A DNA stretch of 64,000 nucleotides from Rattus norvegicus. Its lineage: Eukaryota > Chordata > Mammalia > Rodentia > Muridae. Shown in pieces: positions 32,593 through 42,922 of this stretch. The position numbers and the translations under genes were made by a program. Numbering within the stretch: position 1 is the stretch's first letter; each line of letters opens with the position of its first letter. The stretch covers positions 237,131,102 to 237,195,101 of the forward strand of contig NC_086019.1 of assembly GCF_036323735.1 (NCBI RefSeq). The letters are read 5' to 3'. Below the pieces are notes generated by a model. It ran no database searches. It was given only the letters and a program-made list of their open reading frames with translations, and had not been told where the DNA came from.

Positions 32593-32700
32593 GAAGGAGA
32601 GGAGGAGGAGGAGGAAGAGGAGGAGGAGGGGGAGGGGAGGGGGAGGGAGGGGGAGGAGGAGGAGGAGGAGGAGGAGGAGGAGGGGGAGGAGGAGGAGGGG

Positions 32701-32734
<34 letters not shown>

Positions 32735-32747
32735 AGGAGGAAGAAAA
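32593..32747. repeat. (GGA)n array
   Basis: About 155 bp of GGAGGA/GGGGA units between the B1 tail and the right target duplication. Poly-Gly and poly-Ser frames across it are artefacts. Confidence 0.97.
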
Positions 32748-32836
32748 GTTAATGGAACTTAAAGAGAAAAGGAAGTGTTTTCCCACTCCATGCTAGTAAG
32801 ACACATTTCCGTCTTGTTTCTAACCAGTTTACCGCT

Positions 32837-33045
32837 TTTTAAAGATGTCTTTATTTTTGTTTTACATCCATGGGCATTTTGCCTTCCTATATGCATGTAT
32901 ACACACCATGTCCATGCAGTGTCTCTGGAAGCCAGAAGAGGCTGTCAAATCCCCAGGAACTAGTCACAGATGACTGTTAACTGCTCTGTAGGTGCTGGGA
33001 ATTGAACCCTGATCCTCTGCAAGAACTCTGGGAGCTCTTTAACCT
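32837..33045 (-). repeat. B3-type SINE
   Basis: Reversed: TTTTAAAGATGTCTTTATTT tail side, AGAAGAGGCTGTCAAATCCC, GTGCTGGGAATTGAACCCTG. Confidence 0.75.
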
Positions 33046-34685
33046 CCGGTTCATTTTAGCCCTCAGCTTACCATTTTACAAATTTGCCTTTCACATGGAA
33101 ATTTGGCTGCACCCAGAATTTGTTTTTATGACACGAATGAGGCTGATCAGTTTTCCCAACAGCATTCAAACAGCCCCTCCTCCTGTGCTCAGTCGCCATA
33201 CACAAGCATGGCTTTCTTTTTTGTCTCGATATTGTCCTCCATCAGTACATATTTGGATAGGCAGCAGTATAAACACTATAAATCTTCATATCCAATAGAG
33301 TGGGTCCCAAGCTTTGCACCTTTTTTTCAGTGCGTGCCTTCTCTATTCCTAATGTTTTGCATTTCCACATGAAATTTTAAATGGATCTCTCTGTTGAAAT
33401 ACACAATGAACATTCTCATCAGAACTGCAGGGAATCTGAAGGGGGATTGGTGGGAAGTGAAATTTGTACAGGATTGCCTTTAACCCACGAACACAGTGTG
33501 GTCCTTTATTAATTTGGGTTTCATTTCCTGTCTCTCAGTAGTTCTAGAACTTCCAGGACATTCGTTGTGTTAGGTTTCTTGCAACTTAGTATTTCCCGGT
33601 GCCATCAAATTTTATTACATTGTATTTTCTTTTGGTATCTTAGAGAAGCACAGTGAGTTATGTTAATACTGTGTCCAATAGCCTTGATAAACTTAAAACT
33701 TTGTTGTTAACTCTAATAATGTACTCGGTGACTAGTTGCTCAGTCTTTACATGTTTTTGCTTCTTCTGCTTGCCCTACCCTAGTGGCCGAGAGCAACAGT
33801 GACTCCCTCCCTTCATTCGCCATACTAGAGCAAAGCCGTCCTTGTGTCAACGCCGATAGTTAAAGCCGCTGAGAAATAAATAAGGTGCTGGAGATGAAAA
33901 GAGGTCTAACCAGTGGGGCCATGACTGGACCTTGGTTTTAATCTGTATCCATGTATCAAAAATAGGGGATAAATTTTGATTTAAAATTCACTCAGGCCCA
34001 TGATAAACATAAAAGCTTTTAAATTCTACAATAACTTGAGAAAGTTCTGGGATTTACTTCCAAGGACAGGGATCTAATCCTTCTGGGGACCACCTGCCAG
34101 CTCCCTGCTGCTCACAGGTTAAGTCCCCAAAACTCAGCAGCCTGCATTGCCATATTAGGGGTTAACTGTTCTAACCCCAAGTGCTTTCAATCCTGAGGTC
34201 CTCACTGTTTCCCAATCTTGTCATAATATTTTTCCTGATCCTGTGACACTAAGTGTTCCTCTTTTCTTCTGTTTGTAAGATTTCAAAACAGTTCATTAAT
34301 TCAGCCGAAAAATTTATTAAGTTCTTATGATGTGTCACAAGTTGTGGCCAGCATTAGGGACACAGCAGAGCAGAGAGTAGCTGAGTACCTCCTTTCTCAA
34401 GGCCTCAGAGAAGGGCAACTAGGATGGGGGAAGATAGTAATGCTCTCGAGTTATCTTTCCATTTGCACAAAATTTCTTTTTTTGTATGCTAAGCTGATCA
34501 TTTCAACTATCTCTATTAACTATCCCCTTATTGTATTTATCAAGGTTCTCCAACGAAAAAGAGCTTCTGGAGTTAACTTTCCTGGAGAAGGAGAGAGGAA
34601 GGGGCGAGTAGAAGGGAGGAAGAGAACAAAAAAGTGAGAGAGAGAAATAGAGAAAGAGAGAGATCACTAACTAGTGGTACAGCTA
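33046..34685. other. Intergenic, unassigned
   Basis: No gene or confident repeat. The segment 33100-33700 has the AT-rich look of a very old L1 but I cannot show it. Confidence 0.4.
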
Positions 34686-34925
34686 AGAAAAAATATCATG
34701 CAAAGCCGAAACTTTCTTTTTTTTTTATTCTTTAAATAAAAATCTAATTGAGAATAATTTTCAGCCAATCTATTCTGACCAGGCTTTGAGTTTGGTTTGT
34801 GTTAAGCATCTAGGGCCTAACCTGAAATGCGATTGATAGACCCAGTAAGATTCCATTGGAGAAAACGAATTTTTCCTTTGCAAGTGAGCATCAGTTGCAG
34901 GCAGCTTCTTGGTTAGGGATGGGAG

Positions 34926-35061
34926 CCCATGTCCACCTCCCCACTGTCAGTGCTGGGACCCCATGTCCACCTCCCCACTGTCAGTGCTGGGACCCCATGT
35001 TCACCTCCCCACTGACAGTGCTGGGACCCCATGTCCACCTCCCCACTGTCAGTGCTGGGAC
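34926..35061 (+). repeat. 34-bp minisatellite, 4 copies
   Basis: Four 34-bp units (CCCATGTCCACCTCCCCACT ... GTGCTGGGA) start at 34926, 34960, 34994 and 35028, with single-base differences. It is an expansion of a segment of the L1 3'UTR. Confidence 0.93.
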
Positions 35062-36042
35062 CCCTTGTGACTTGAACCTGTGCAGCCCCTGTGTGTGCTG
35101 CCACAGTGCTCATCAGCCCCGTAGCTCCAGGAGGATGGTGTTTCTTTGTCCTCCATCCTCTTTGGCTCTTAAAATCTTTTCACCTTCTCTGCAGAGTTCC
35201 CTGAGCCTGAGGTGAGGATTTGATGAAAACATCCCATTTTTGGACTGAATACTCCAAAATCTCTCACTGTCTGTATATCATCAACCAGTTGTGGGTCTCT
35301 GTGTTAGTTCCCACTGGCCACAAGAAGCTTCTCTGATAATGGCTGAGTGAGACATTGGTCTATGGGTATAATAGAATATCACTGGGAGTCATCCCGTTGG
35401 CTGTGTTCCTTTAGCAGAACAGTAGTATTTGGTTTTCCCCTAGGACCATGGCTTATTCAGCCTCAAGTTCTTGGCCATTTAAGCAGTGTCATGGATGGAA
35501 TGGGCCTCAAACCTACTCAGAGAGTAGTTGGTAACTCCCACTGTGCCACCAGCCGGCAGGTCATCACTGTGTAATCTCAGGGTTGAAAGCTAGATTGATG
35601 GGTACCTCTCTCCTCTAACTGTGTACAGAGTACAGTACTGTGAACAAGCCAGTAGAGGCAACACCCCTAGCTAAGCCCCAGCATGACTTCTCTGCTCTCT
35701 CTGTTCAGTGAGTTATGTAAGTGTTGTCTTCAGCAAGAGCATCACCATCAGTAGTCAACAACCTTGGCAATCGCCAGAGGGGTCTGGGGTTTCCCGGGCA
35801 CCCTTTTATCACACGAGTCAACTAGATATAACTTATTCCCAGAACTGGAGAGCTTCACTTGTGCATAAGATGTTTAGTGGAACATTGTCTCAGCCACTGT
35901 TTGTCGACTCCATTCAAGCTTTTTTTTATACGTGTTTATATTGTAGGAAGTTTCTACAGTAGTAGGCTACCATATGGCCTTCAGGTAACCCTCAGTCTTA
36001 CTTGTCCCTCCCATATTCCCACCTTTACCCTCTCCCGTCTTA

Positions 36043-36525
36043 GTTACTGTTGCTGTGAAGAGACACCATAACCAAGGCAACTCTCATTTTTAAAAAGCGT
36101 TTACCTGGAGACTTGCTTACAATTTCTGAGGGCTAGCTAGTCCAAGATCATCATGGCAGAAAACAGACAGGCATGGCTGATCTGCAGGCAACAGGATGAG
36201 AAATAGAGACTGGGCTTGGCATGGGTTTTTGAAATGTCAAAGCCCACTCCCCAGAAACACACCTCTCCCAACGAGTCTGCACCTTCTTCAACAAGGCCAC
36301 ACCTCCTCCAACAAGGCCACACCTCCTCCAATAAGGCCACACCTCCTCCAATAAGGCCACACCTCCTCCAACAAGGCCACACCTCCTCCAACAAGGCCAC
36401 ACCTCCTCTAACAAGGCCACACCTCCTCCAACAAGGCCACACCTCTTAATCCTTCCCAAATAGTTCCACTAACTGTAAAACCAAGCATTCAAACCTATGG
36501 GGGTCATTCTCATCTAAACTACCAA
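36043..36525 (-). repeat. Rodent LTR-like repeat within L1
   Basis: CTTAGTTACTGTTGCTGTGA, AGACACCATAACCAAGGCAA and CAAACCTATGGGGGTCATTC mark a common rodent interspersed repeat read in reverse. The family name is not assigned. Confidence 0.5.
36291..36450 (+). repeat. 20-bp minisatellite, 8 copies
   Basis: Eight 20-bp units (ACAAGGCCACACCTCCTCCA and one-base variants) in perfect 20-bp register, preceded by a degenerate unit at 36271. All minus-strand frames read a Trp/Cys/Arg repeat, which is spurious. Confidence 0.97.
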
Positions 36526-37270
36526 ACCTTCTTTTCATTAACTTTCCCATTAAATCCTCCCACTGCAGCCCCTACCCTGTCTCTTCATAACAATATATTG
36601 GGTTTTTTTTCCTTCCTTGAAGGATCCTCCTCTCTCTCACCCCACCAGTTCCTTAGTCAATATCTAACTTCTGCGGTAATATAAATCCTAGCATGCATAT
36701 CAAAGGTTTAAGAGCCTACATGTACATATAGGAGAAAACCTGCAGTATTTGGCTTTTTAGGCCTGGGTTCACTTCACTCAGGATGATTTTTTTTTTCCTA
36801 ACTCCATCTGGTCACCTACACATTTCATAATTTCTTTTTTTAAACATCTGAGTAATATTCCATTTTGTAAATGTCCCACATGTTCATTATCCACCAGTTA
36901 CCCAACACCAACATGTCATCAGTTGGTGGACATCTAGGCTGTTTCCAATTTCTGGCTATTATAATAAACTAGCAAAAAAAATGTGGATGGACAAGTGTCG
37001 CTGAAGTGGGATGTAGAGTCCCTTGGGTATATGCCCAAGTAGATCTAAACACATGATCCAGTTTCCCAAGGACCACCACACTGATTCCACAGGAGCTGTA
37101 CAAGTCTGTGCTCCCAGCACCAGTGGATGAGTGTTCCCCTTCCTCACATTGTCTCCAGCATGAGCCGTCATTCGTGTTAGCGATCTTAGCCATTCTGACA
37201 GGTGTGATGGAATCTCAGAGTCGTTTTCATTTGCATTTCCCTGATTAAGGATTTGAATATTTCTTTAAGC

Positions 37271-37336
<66 letters not shown>
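37271..37336. repeat. (TC)n microsatellite
   Basis: About 32 TC units inside the old L1. Confidence 0.98.
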
Positions 37337-37340
<4 letters not shown>

Positions 37341-37591
37341 CATCTTTTGAGACCTCTCTGATTAATTCTGTATCCCGTTTCAAAAGTTGGGTTATTTTAC
37401 AAAGCAGATTATTTCTTTTGAAAATGATAAAGTCACTACATAATAGTTTCTCCAGGGTGAGAATAATTCTCAGCTTTCCTACAAAGCAATACCAGTTCGG
37501 AAAGTTACAGGACAGAGGTGCAGATGCCGATGGCAAATGTGAACTCATCTCAGTTGAACTCAAGAGGGACTCAGTGTCAGAAGAGTTTACA

Positions 37592-37605
37592 CTGCCACCT
37601 AGTGG
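37592..37605 (-). promoter_or_regulatory. CTCF-like motif, reverse
   Basis: The minus strand reads CCACTAGGTGGCAG, fitting the CTCF core (CCASYAGRKGGCRS) at all positions. It lies in apparently non-repetitive sequence between two L1 segments. Orientation is convergent with the 6229-6242 motif. Confidence 0.55.
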
Positions 37606-37732
37606 AGTGTTCGGGGAAAAGACATACGTGCCCTTCAATATATTTTGACTAAGCAAACAATCTAGGTATTACAAATAGATCCCTCTGTTCTGGGGGAAAA
37701 CTGGCTGGGATCTATGAAACAATTTGCTGAAC

Positions 37733-37814
37733 AGTGGGCCACAGTGGATATACCATTGAATTAGAAGTCTAGTGTTTAAGTGCTAACTTTGAGGTCCACT
37801 TTGTCTAGCTACAT
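37733..37814. repeat. Left arm of an 82-bp L1 target-site duplication
   Basis: Immediately precedes the T-rich end of the 37815-39265 L1 and recurs immediately after it, at 39266-39397. The duplicated sequence itself resembles a diverged MIR-type SINE. Confidence 0.75.
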
Positions 37815-39265
37815 TTTTTAAATTTAATCTTTTTCTTTTTTTATACTCTAGATTTGATTCCCCTCCCAGTCCATCCTCCAACTGTTCCACATCCCATACC
37901 TCCTTCCTGCCTCTCTGTCTCCACGAGCATATTCCCACCTCCTTACCCCCTCCCTACTCTCTGGGGCCTCCAGTCTCTTGAGGGTTAGGTGCATCTTCTC
38001 TGACTGAACCCAAACCCGGGAGTCCTCTGCTGAATATGTGTTGGGGGCCTCATCTCAGCTGGTGTGTGCTGCCTGCTTGGTGATCCAGTGTCTGAGAGAT
38101 CCCAGGGGTCCAGGTTAATTGAGACTGCTGGTCCTCCTACAGGGTCACCCTCCTCCTCAGCTTCCTCCAGCTTTTCCCTAATTCAACCAGAGGGGCCAGC
38201 AGCTTCTGTTCATTGGTTGGGTGCACATATCTGCATCTGACTCTTTCAGCTGCTTGTTGGGCCTTTCAGAGGGCAGTCATGACAGGTCCCTTTTAGTGAG
38301 CTCTCCACAGCCTCAGTAATGGTGTCAGGCCTTGGGCCTTCCCTTGAACTGGATCCCCCTTTGGGCCTGTCACTGGACCTTCTTTTCCTCAGGCTCTTTT
38401 CCATTTCCATCCCTGCAGTTCTTTCAGACAGGAACAATTATGGGTCAGAGCTTTGGCTGTGGGATAGCAACCCCACCCCCCCACTTGATGCCCTGTCTTT
38501 CTGCCGGAGGTGGGTTCAATAAGTTCTCTCTCCCCACTGTAGAGCCTTTCATCTAGGGTCCCCCTGTGAGTCCCTCACCTCCCAGGTCTATGGTAATTCT
38601 GGTGGGTTCCTCCAACCTCCTTCCTCCCAAGGTTGCTGTTTCCAATTTTTCTGCTGGCCCTCAGGGCTTCAGTCCTTTTCCCCCACCCAATACCAGATCT
38701 TGTTCTCCTCCCCTCCCCCATGTCCTGTCCCATTTCCCTCCCAGATCCCTCCCTCCCCTCTTGTGATTGCTTTCTTCTCCCTCCCAAGTGAGACTGAGGT
38801 GTCCTCACTTGGACCTTCAGCTTTTAAACTTTTTGAGTTCTGTGGACTGTATCTTGGGTAATCTGTGCTTTTTTTCTTTAGCTAATATCCACTTATTACT
38901 GAGAACATACCATGCATGTCCTTTCAGGTCTGAGTTACCTCACTCAGGATGACATTTTCTAGTTCCATCCATTTGCCTGCAAAACTCATGATGTCCTCAT
39001 TCTTTATACTTGAGTAGTATTTTATTGTGTAAATGAACCACATTTTATGTATCCGTTCTTCTGTCGTGGGACATCTGGGTTGTTTCCAGCTTCTGGCTAT
39101 CACAAGCAAGGCTGCTATGAACATTGTGGATCATGTGTCCCTATGGCATGGTGAGGCATCTTTTGGGAATATGCCCAAGAGTGGTATAGCTGGGTCTTCA
39201 GGTAGATCTATTTCCCATTTTCTGAAGAACCTCCCTAGTGATTTCCAGCAAACACTTTGCCATAT
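37815..39265 (-). mobile_element. Old L1 (Lx-type), 5'-truncated, antisense
   Basis: T-rich left end; reversed 3'UTR (GATTCCCCTCCCAGTCCATC, CTCTGGGGCCTCCAGTCTCT, GGTGATCCAGTGTCTGAGAG), then reversed ORF2 end (GATGACATTTTCTAGTTCCA, ATATGCCCAAGAGTGGTATA), breaking off at 39265. About 1.45 kb; no intact frame. Confidence 0.8.
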
Positions 39266-39397
39266 AGTGGGCCACAGTGGATATACCATTGAATTAGAAG
39301 TCTAACGTATACTACACTTGATCTTAGTCAAAAGGCCGAGAAGCAAGAGGTCTAGTGTGTAAGTGCTAACTGTGAGGTCTACTCTTCCTGGCCACAT
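39266..39397. repeat. Right arm of the L1 target-site duplication, with insertion
   Basis: Same sequence as 37733-37814 with a few differences, plus a 50-bp insertion (39304-39353) carrying the U2-derived piece. Confidence 0.75.
39309..39344 (-). pseudogene. Truncated U2 snRNA copy
   Basis: On the minus strand, 36 nt correspond to U2 snRNA positions 4-39 (GCTTCTCGGCCTTTTG then ACTAAGATCAAGTGTAGTAT) with one mismatch (A for G in the GGCTAAG stretch). U2 after position 39 is missing. An 8-bp near-duplication (AGAAGTCT 39296-39303; AGAGGTCT 39346-39353) flanks it. It is a 3'-truncated pseudogene, not a functional snRNA. Confidence 0.88.
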
Positions 39398-39599
39398 GAT
39401 TTTTAGATGAGTGCTGTTCCCACTCTAAGCTTGTGAACATTTGTGAAGTGAAGCAGCCTCACTACATTAGTGTGTCTGAAGCAAAAGGTTTAGTGCACTA
39501 ACCCTAGTACCATGGATTGTTTCCAGACTTTGAAATATTTAATTATAACAACAACAAAATTGAGTATTGCAAGTTCTGATGAAACCTTTGTTTTGCTAA

Positions 39600-39727
39600 A
39601 ATGTACGTATGAGTGTGCGCATGTGTGCGAGTGCGTTGCGTGTTCATGTGTATGTGCCCGCATGAGCACGCAGTGTGTGTGTGTGAGAGTGTATGTGCAT
39701 ACACGCATGCACGTGTGCACGTGTGTG
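39600..39727. repeat. GT/GCAT-rich low-complexity region
   Basis: Alternating purine-pyrimidine sequence (GTGTGCGAGTGCG, GCACGTGTGCACGTGTG) with Z-DNA-like character. Confidence 0.85.
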
Positions 39728-41219
39728 CTTCCTGGGACACCATGTAAATGTGCTCATTTCCGTGGGAGCTGTAGAAATGAGGGAGTAAACAAACACTCCC
39801 AGGCTACAGTTCTACAATCCCAGGATTCTCTGAATTTTGGGTAATGCCAATTTGTGTTTTCCAGATTTACAGAGAGATGGCTGGCAGGCCATGCACTAAT
39901 GGATGGGTGCTATCTTTTATTTTTCTCTTACTAAAATTCAAAAGGCTTCAGGTGAACAGATGGTAACATTTGCCCATTTTCTTTTACTTGTCCAGAGGTA
40001 ATTGCCCATCTGAAAATTCAATATTTCTCGAAACAGTATCAGGGGGAGGTGCTGATACTAAAGTCTGGTTCTCTAATTGGCTCTTGATTTGATCAATAAA
40101 GGAGACCGAGATCAATTGCTAGGCAGAAAGGACATGTGGAGCTTCCGGGTACCGGGAGGAAAAAGAGATGCCCGGAAAGAGAAGGCGCTTTTCAGGCAGG
40201 CTTTGGAAGAAGCACGGAACAAGCACGTAAGCTCTCAGGGAAGCTAGAACCAGCGGCACCCGAGATGGAGGCTTGCTGATACAGGCTAGCTGATAAGTTT
40301 AGTGCAGGGGATTCTGTGCACAGCGATTGTGCTGTCTGACCAGTTCTAAAGTAATAAAGCTGTCTGAGTGTTTTTCATCCACGGAGCAAAGGGATAAAGA
40401 AACAGGGTCAGTGATGGTGGCTTAGGGAAGCTAAGCCCGAGGGGAACATGAGGACGCTGGGAGGGGCCAGAGCAGGGTCCCAGGCAAAGGATATAAATTA
40501 TCTTCATTATACGAACATTGCTCCCAAGCTAATTACATGTACGTTAAAGTTTAGGAGACATCACTCGTCAACTGCTTTACAAATGTTAGCCATGAAATAA
40601 TTGGCCAGCGGCTAGAGGTAGGATTTCTATGGCTCTTAGGGTACACAAAGACTTCTAGGAGGTCCCCAATTTCTAAGTTGAAAGCTTGGTTTGCGATGTC
40701 TTGGGAGGCAGAGCCTTAAGGGGATCAGTTTTATGGTTTTCATGGAGGTGGTGTTGTCTCAGTAGGAAATGTCTGCCACGTGCTCATTGAGTGTTTGAGG
40801 CTGAGTCCCCAGCTCCGGTACGCTATTGTCGGAAGTGTTAGCAAACCTGGGAGGTAGGGTATAGTAAGAGGAAGTGAGTTCCTGGTGCTATACCCTCGAA
40901 CTACATAGCTTGACCTTGCTCCCTCCCTGGCCCTTTCCTTTCTGTAAGGTGGCAGCCTCCTGTACCACGTTCCCATTTCCCTTGCCTCAGGTTCCCCCAG
41001 GTTTGCTCACTGTGTTGAAGTCTGACTTTCCTGACGCCACGAAAAGACACCAGAGGACTATGGTCATAGGAGGACAAACCAGGAGAGACGTCTTCAGCAT
41101 GAAGAGGAAGCACAGAATAGATGTGAATTTGCATAGCATTTTCTCAAGAAGGAATAAAAACACATAAGAAACATAAGAAATACCTTTTGAAAAATACCTT
41201 TTAAAAGTGTTTGTTCTTT
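39728..41219. other. Intergenic; possible LTR around 40080-40400
   Basis: TTGATCAATAAAGGAGACCG and AGTAATAAAGCTGTCTGAGT resemble LTR sequence with polyadenylation hexamers. I cannot assign a family. The rest is unassigned. Confidence 0.3.
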
Positions 41220-41510
41220 TGTGCAATTGGGGTAATGCAAATTTAAAAGACTTTGGGGGGTTTCATCTGACCCCAGTCAGAAGACCATGACAAGATATGC
41301 TGACAAGGAGGCTGAGAGGGGATCCTCACTCTCACTCATTCTTGGTTTGGCTGCAAACTGGTGTGGTGGTATGTGGCAGTCAGTGTGGAGAATTCACAAA
41401 AAGCTTAAGAGTAGACCTTCCATTGTGTCCCAACAATACCACTCCTTGGCATAAGCCTTAAGGAGTCAGTCTCCTAATACAAACAAAAATGCAAGATCTT
41501 AATTGTCTGT
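41220..41510 (+). repeat. Old L1 ORF2 fragment, sense
   Basis: Sense ORF2 3' landmarks: ACAAGATATGCTGACAAGGA, TTGGTTTGGCTGCAAACTGG and GTCCCAACAATACCACTCCT. Heavily decayed. Confidence 0.55.
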
Positions 41511-41514
41511 TGTA

Positions 41515-42022
41515 GGGGACTAGGGTAGATACATGTATGAAGGTTTGCATATGTGTGGGATGTCCATACATGTATGTATGCTTGTGGGAGCCCACAGATG
41601 AACTTCGGATATCATTCCTGAAGAGCCTTATACCTTGTTTTTGTTTGTTTTTGTTTTTGAGACAGGATCTTTCACTGGGGCCTGGACAGTTATGGTAGGC
41701 TGAGTGGCCAGGGACCCCAGGAATGGCATGCCTCCTCAATGAAATTACAGGGATTTCATTCATGCCTGGGTGCTGAGACAACTCGAGTCCTCACGCTTGC
41801 ACACTTACCAAGTGAACTATCATCTCCCCAGGCCCACACTGTTTGTTGTCTCCAAATTATTTTAATTTTCCATGTATTCATTCACTAGGGATGGGCACAA
41901 GTGGAGGTCAGAGGCCAGCTTCCAGGAACCAACTGGCTCCTTCCCCATATGGTTTCCAAGGATCACACTCAGGTCATTGAACTTGGCAACAAGACCCACT
42001 TACGCACATTTCCAACCTGCAA
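41515..42022 (-). repeat. Diverged SINEs (B4/B3-like)
   Basis: 41515-41835 ends CTATCATCTCCCCAGGCC and contains a GTTTTTGAGACAGGATC B1-like segment. 41865-42022 is a second reversed B3-like copy (AGGTCAGAGGCCAGCTTCC). Confidence 0.5.
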
Positions 42023-42157
42023 AATTACTTTTTAAAAAAAAATTATTTTAGTCTAACTATCCAGGCCCCAATGAAAGACTCCATCCCTAAAGAAACAAAA
42101 AAAAAGGATTAAAAACAAGGCTCTTCAAGAACAATATCCAAGGTTGACTCCTGGCGC

Positions 42158-42205
42158 ACACACACACAACACACACACATACACGCACACACACACACAC
42201 ACAAA
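42158..42205. repeat. (CA)n microsatellite
   Basis: Interrupted CA repeat. Confidence 0.95.
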
Positions 42206-42732
42206 CCTTCATACAAGTATCCAACCCATTCCCTTACAAAAGACAATTATAATCTTGTGTGTGTGTTTTGTCATGTTTCTCTCCATGTGGCTTTCCTCAA
42301 ATATCTGATTGTCTTTGCTTGCCTGCCCTATGTTAAATCAAGACTCTAGGGCAATAACCAAAACTCTGAGCTGTGAGCTTCACCAGTAGACATGAAGAGG
42401 CCCTTTTCAGCTGGGAAGCTCCAGGGTCATATATGATGCTGCGTGACAAGAGCAACTTGTCTTGTAATTTTAACTAGAAACCAGACATACTGATCAAAAC
42501 AGGAAGACATAATTCTCCTCTATTAAACTGGCAAAAATTGGTGATAATGGCTACAGTTAACGAAGATACAGACAGACAAGACGGTTGGCATGCAGCATGT
42601 GCTAGCTTCCTGAAGGTTGTATTAGCCATGCTTGTAGAAATTAGAATAGGCATGAAAATATTTAGTTTAATGCTTAATAATAAGTAAAAGATATATGGAA
42701 AACAAACTAGCTACATGACAAATGCCACATTG

Positions 42733-42922
42733 AGCATGCATGTGATTCTAAAGTGATTGAACATGCATGTAGTCCCACAGTGACTGAATGTGTATGCAGT
42801 CCCTCAGTGATTGAACATGCATGTAGTTCCACAGTGACTGAACATGCATGCAGTCATGCAGTGATTGAGCATGCATGTAGTCATGCAGTAACTGAACATG
42901 CATGTAATCCCGCACCACAGTG
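42733..42922 (+). repeat. 27-bp minisatellite, 7 copies
   Basis: Seven 27-bp units of the form AACATGCATGTAGTCCCACA GTGACTG start at 42733, 42760, 42787, 42814, 42841, 42868 and 42895. Because 27 is a multiple of three, the minus strand reads as a spurious 9-residue repeat protein. Confidence 0.95.

Larger units (their letters stand above)
34690..37395 (-). mobile_element. Old L1 (Lx-type) 3' half, antisense
   Basis: The T-rich left end and 3'UTR landmarks (GATTCCATTGGAGAAAACGA, TTCTTGGTTAGGGATGGGAG, GGTTTTCCCCTAGGACCATG) are followed by reversed ORF2 end (AGTAATATTCCATTTTGTAA, TATATGCCCAAGTAGATCTA, ATCTTAGCCATTCTGACAGG). It is interrupted by an LTR-like repeat at 36043-36525. No intact frame remains. 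Confidence 0.7.

Noticed and set aside
32529..32786. Poly-Gly (+) and poly-Ser (-) frames
   Set aside because: Both are readings of the GGA array in a B1 tail.
36291..36450. CRISPR-like array
   Set aside because: Units are contiguous with no spacers, and the DNA is mammalian.
36137..36459. Trp/Cys/Arg repeat frames on the minus strand
   Set aside because: Translation of the 20-bp minisatellite; the 20-bp period makes every frame read a similar pattern.
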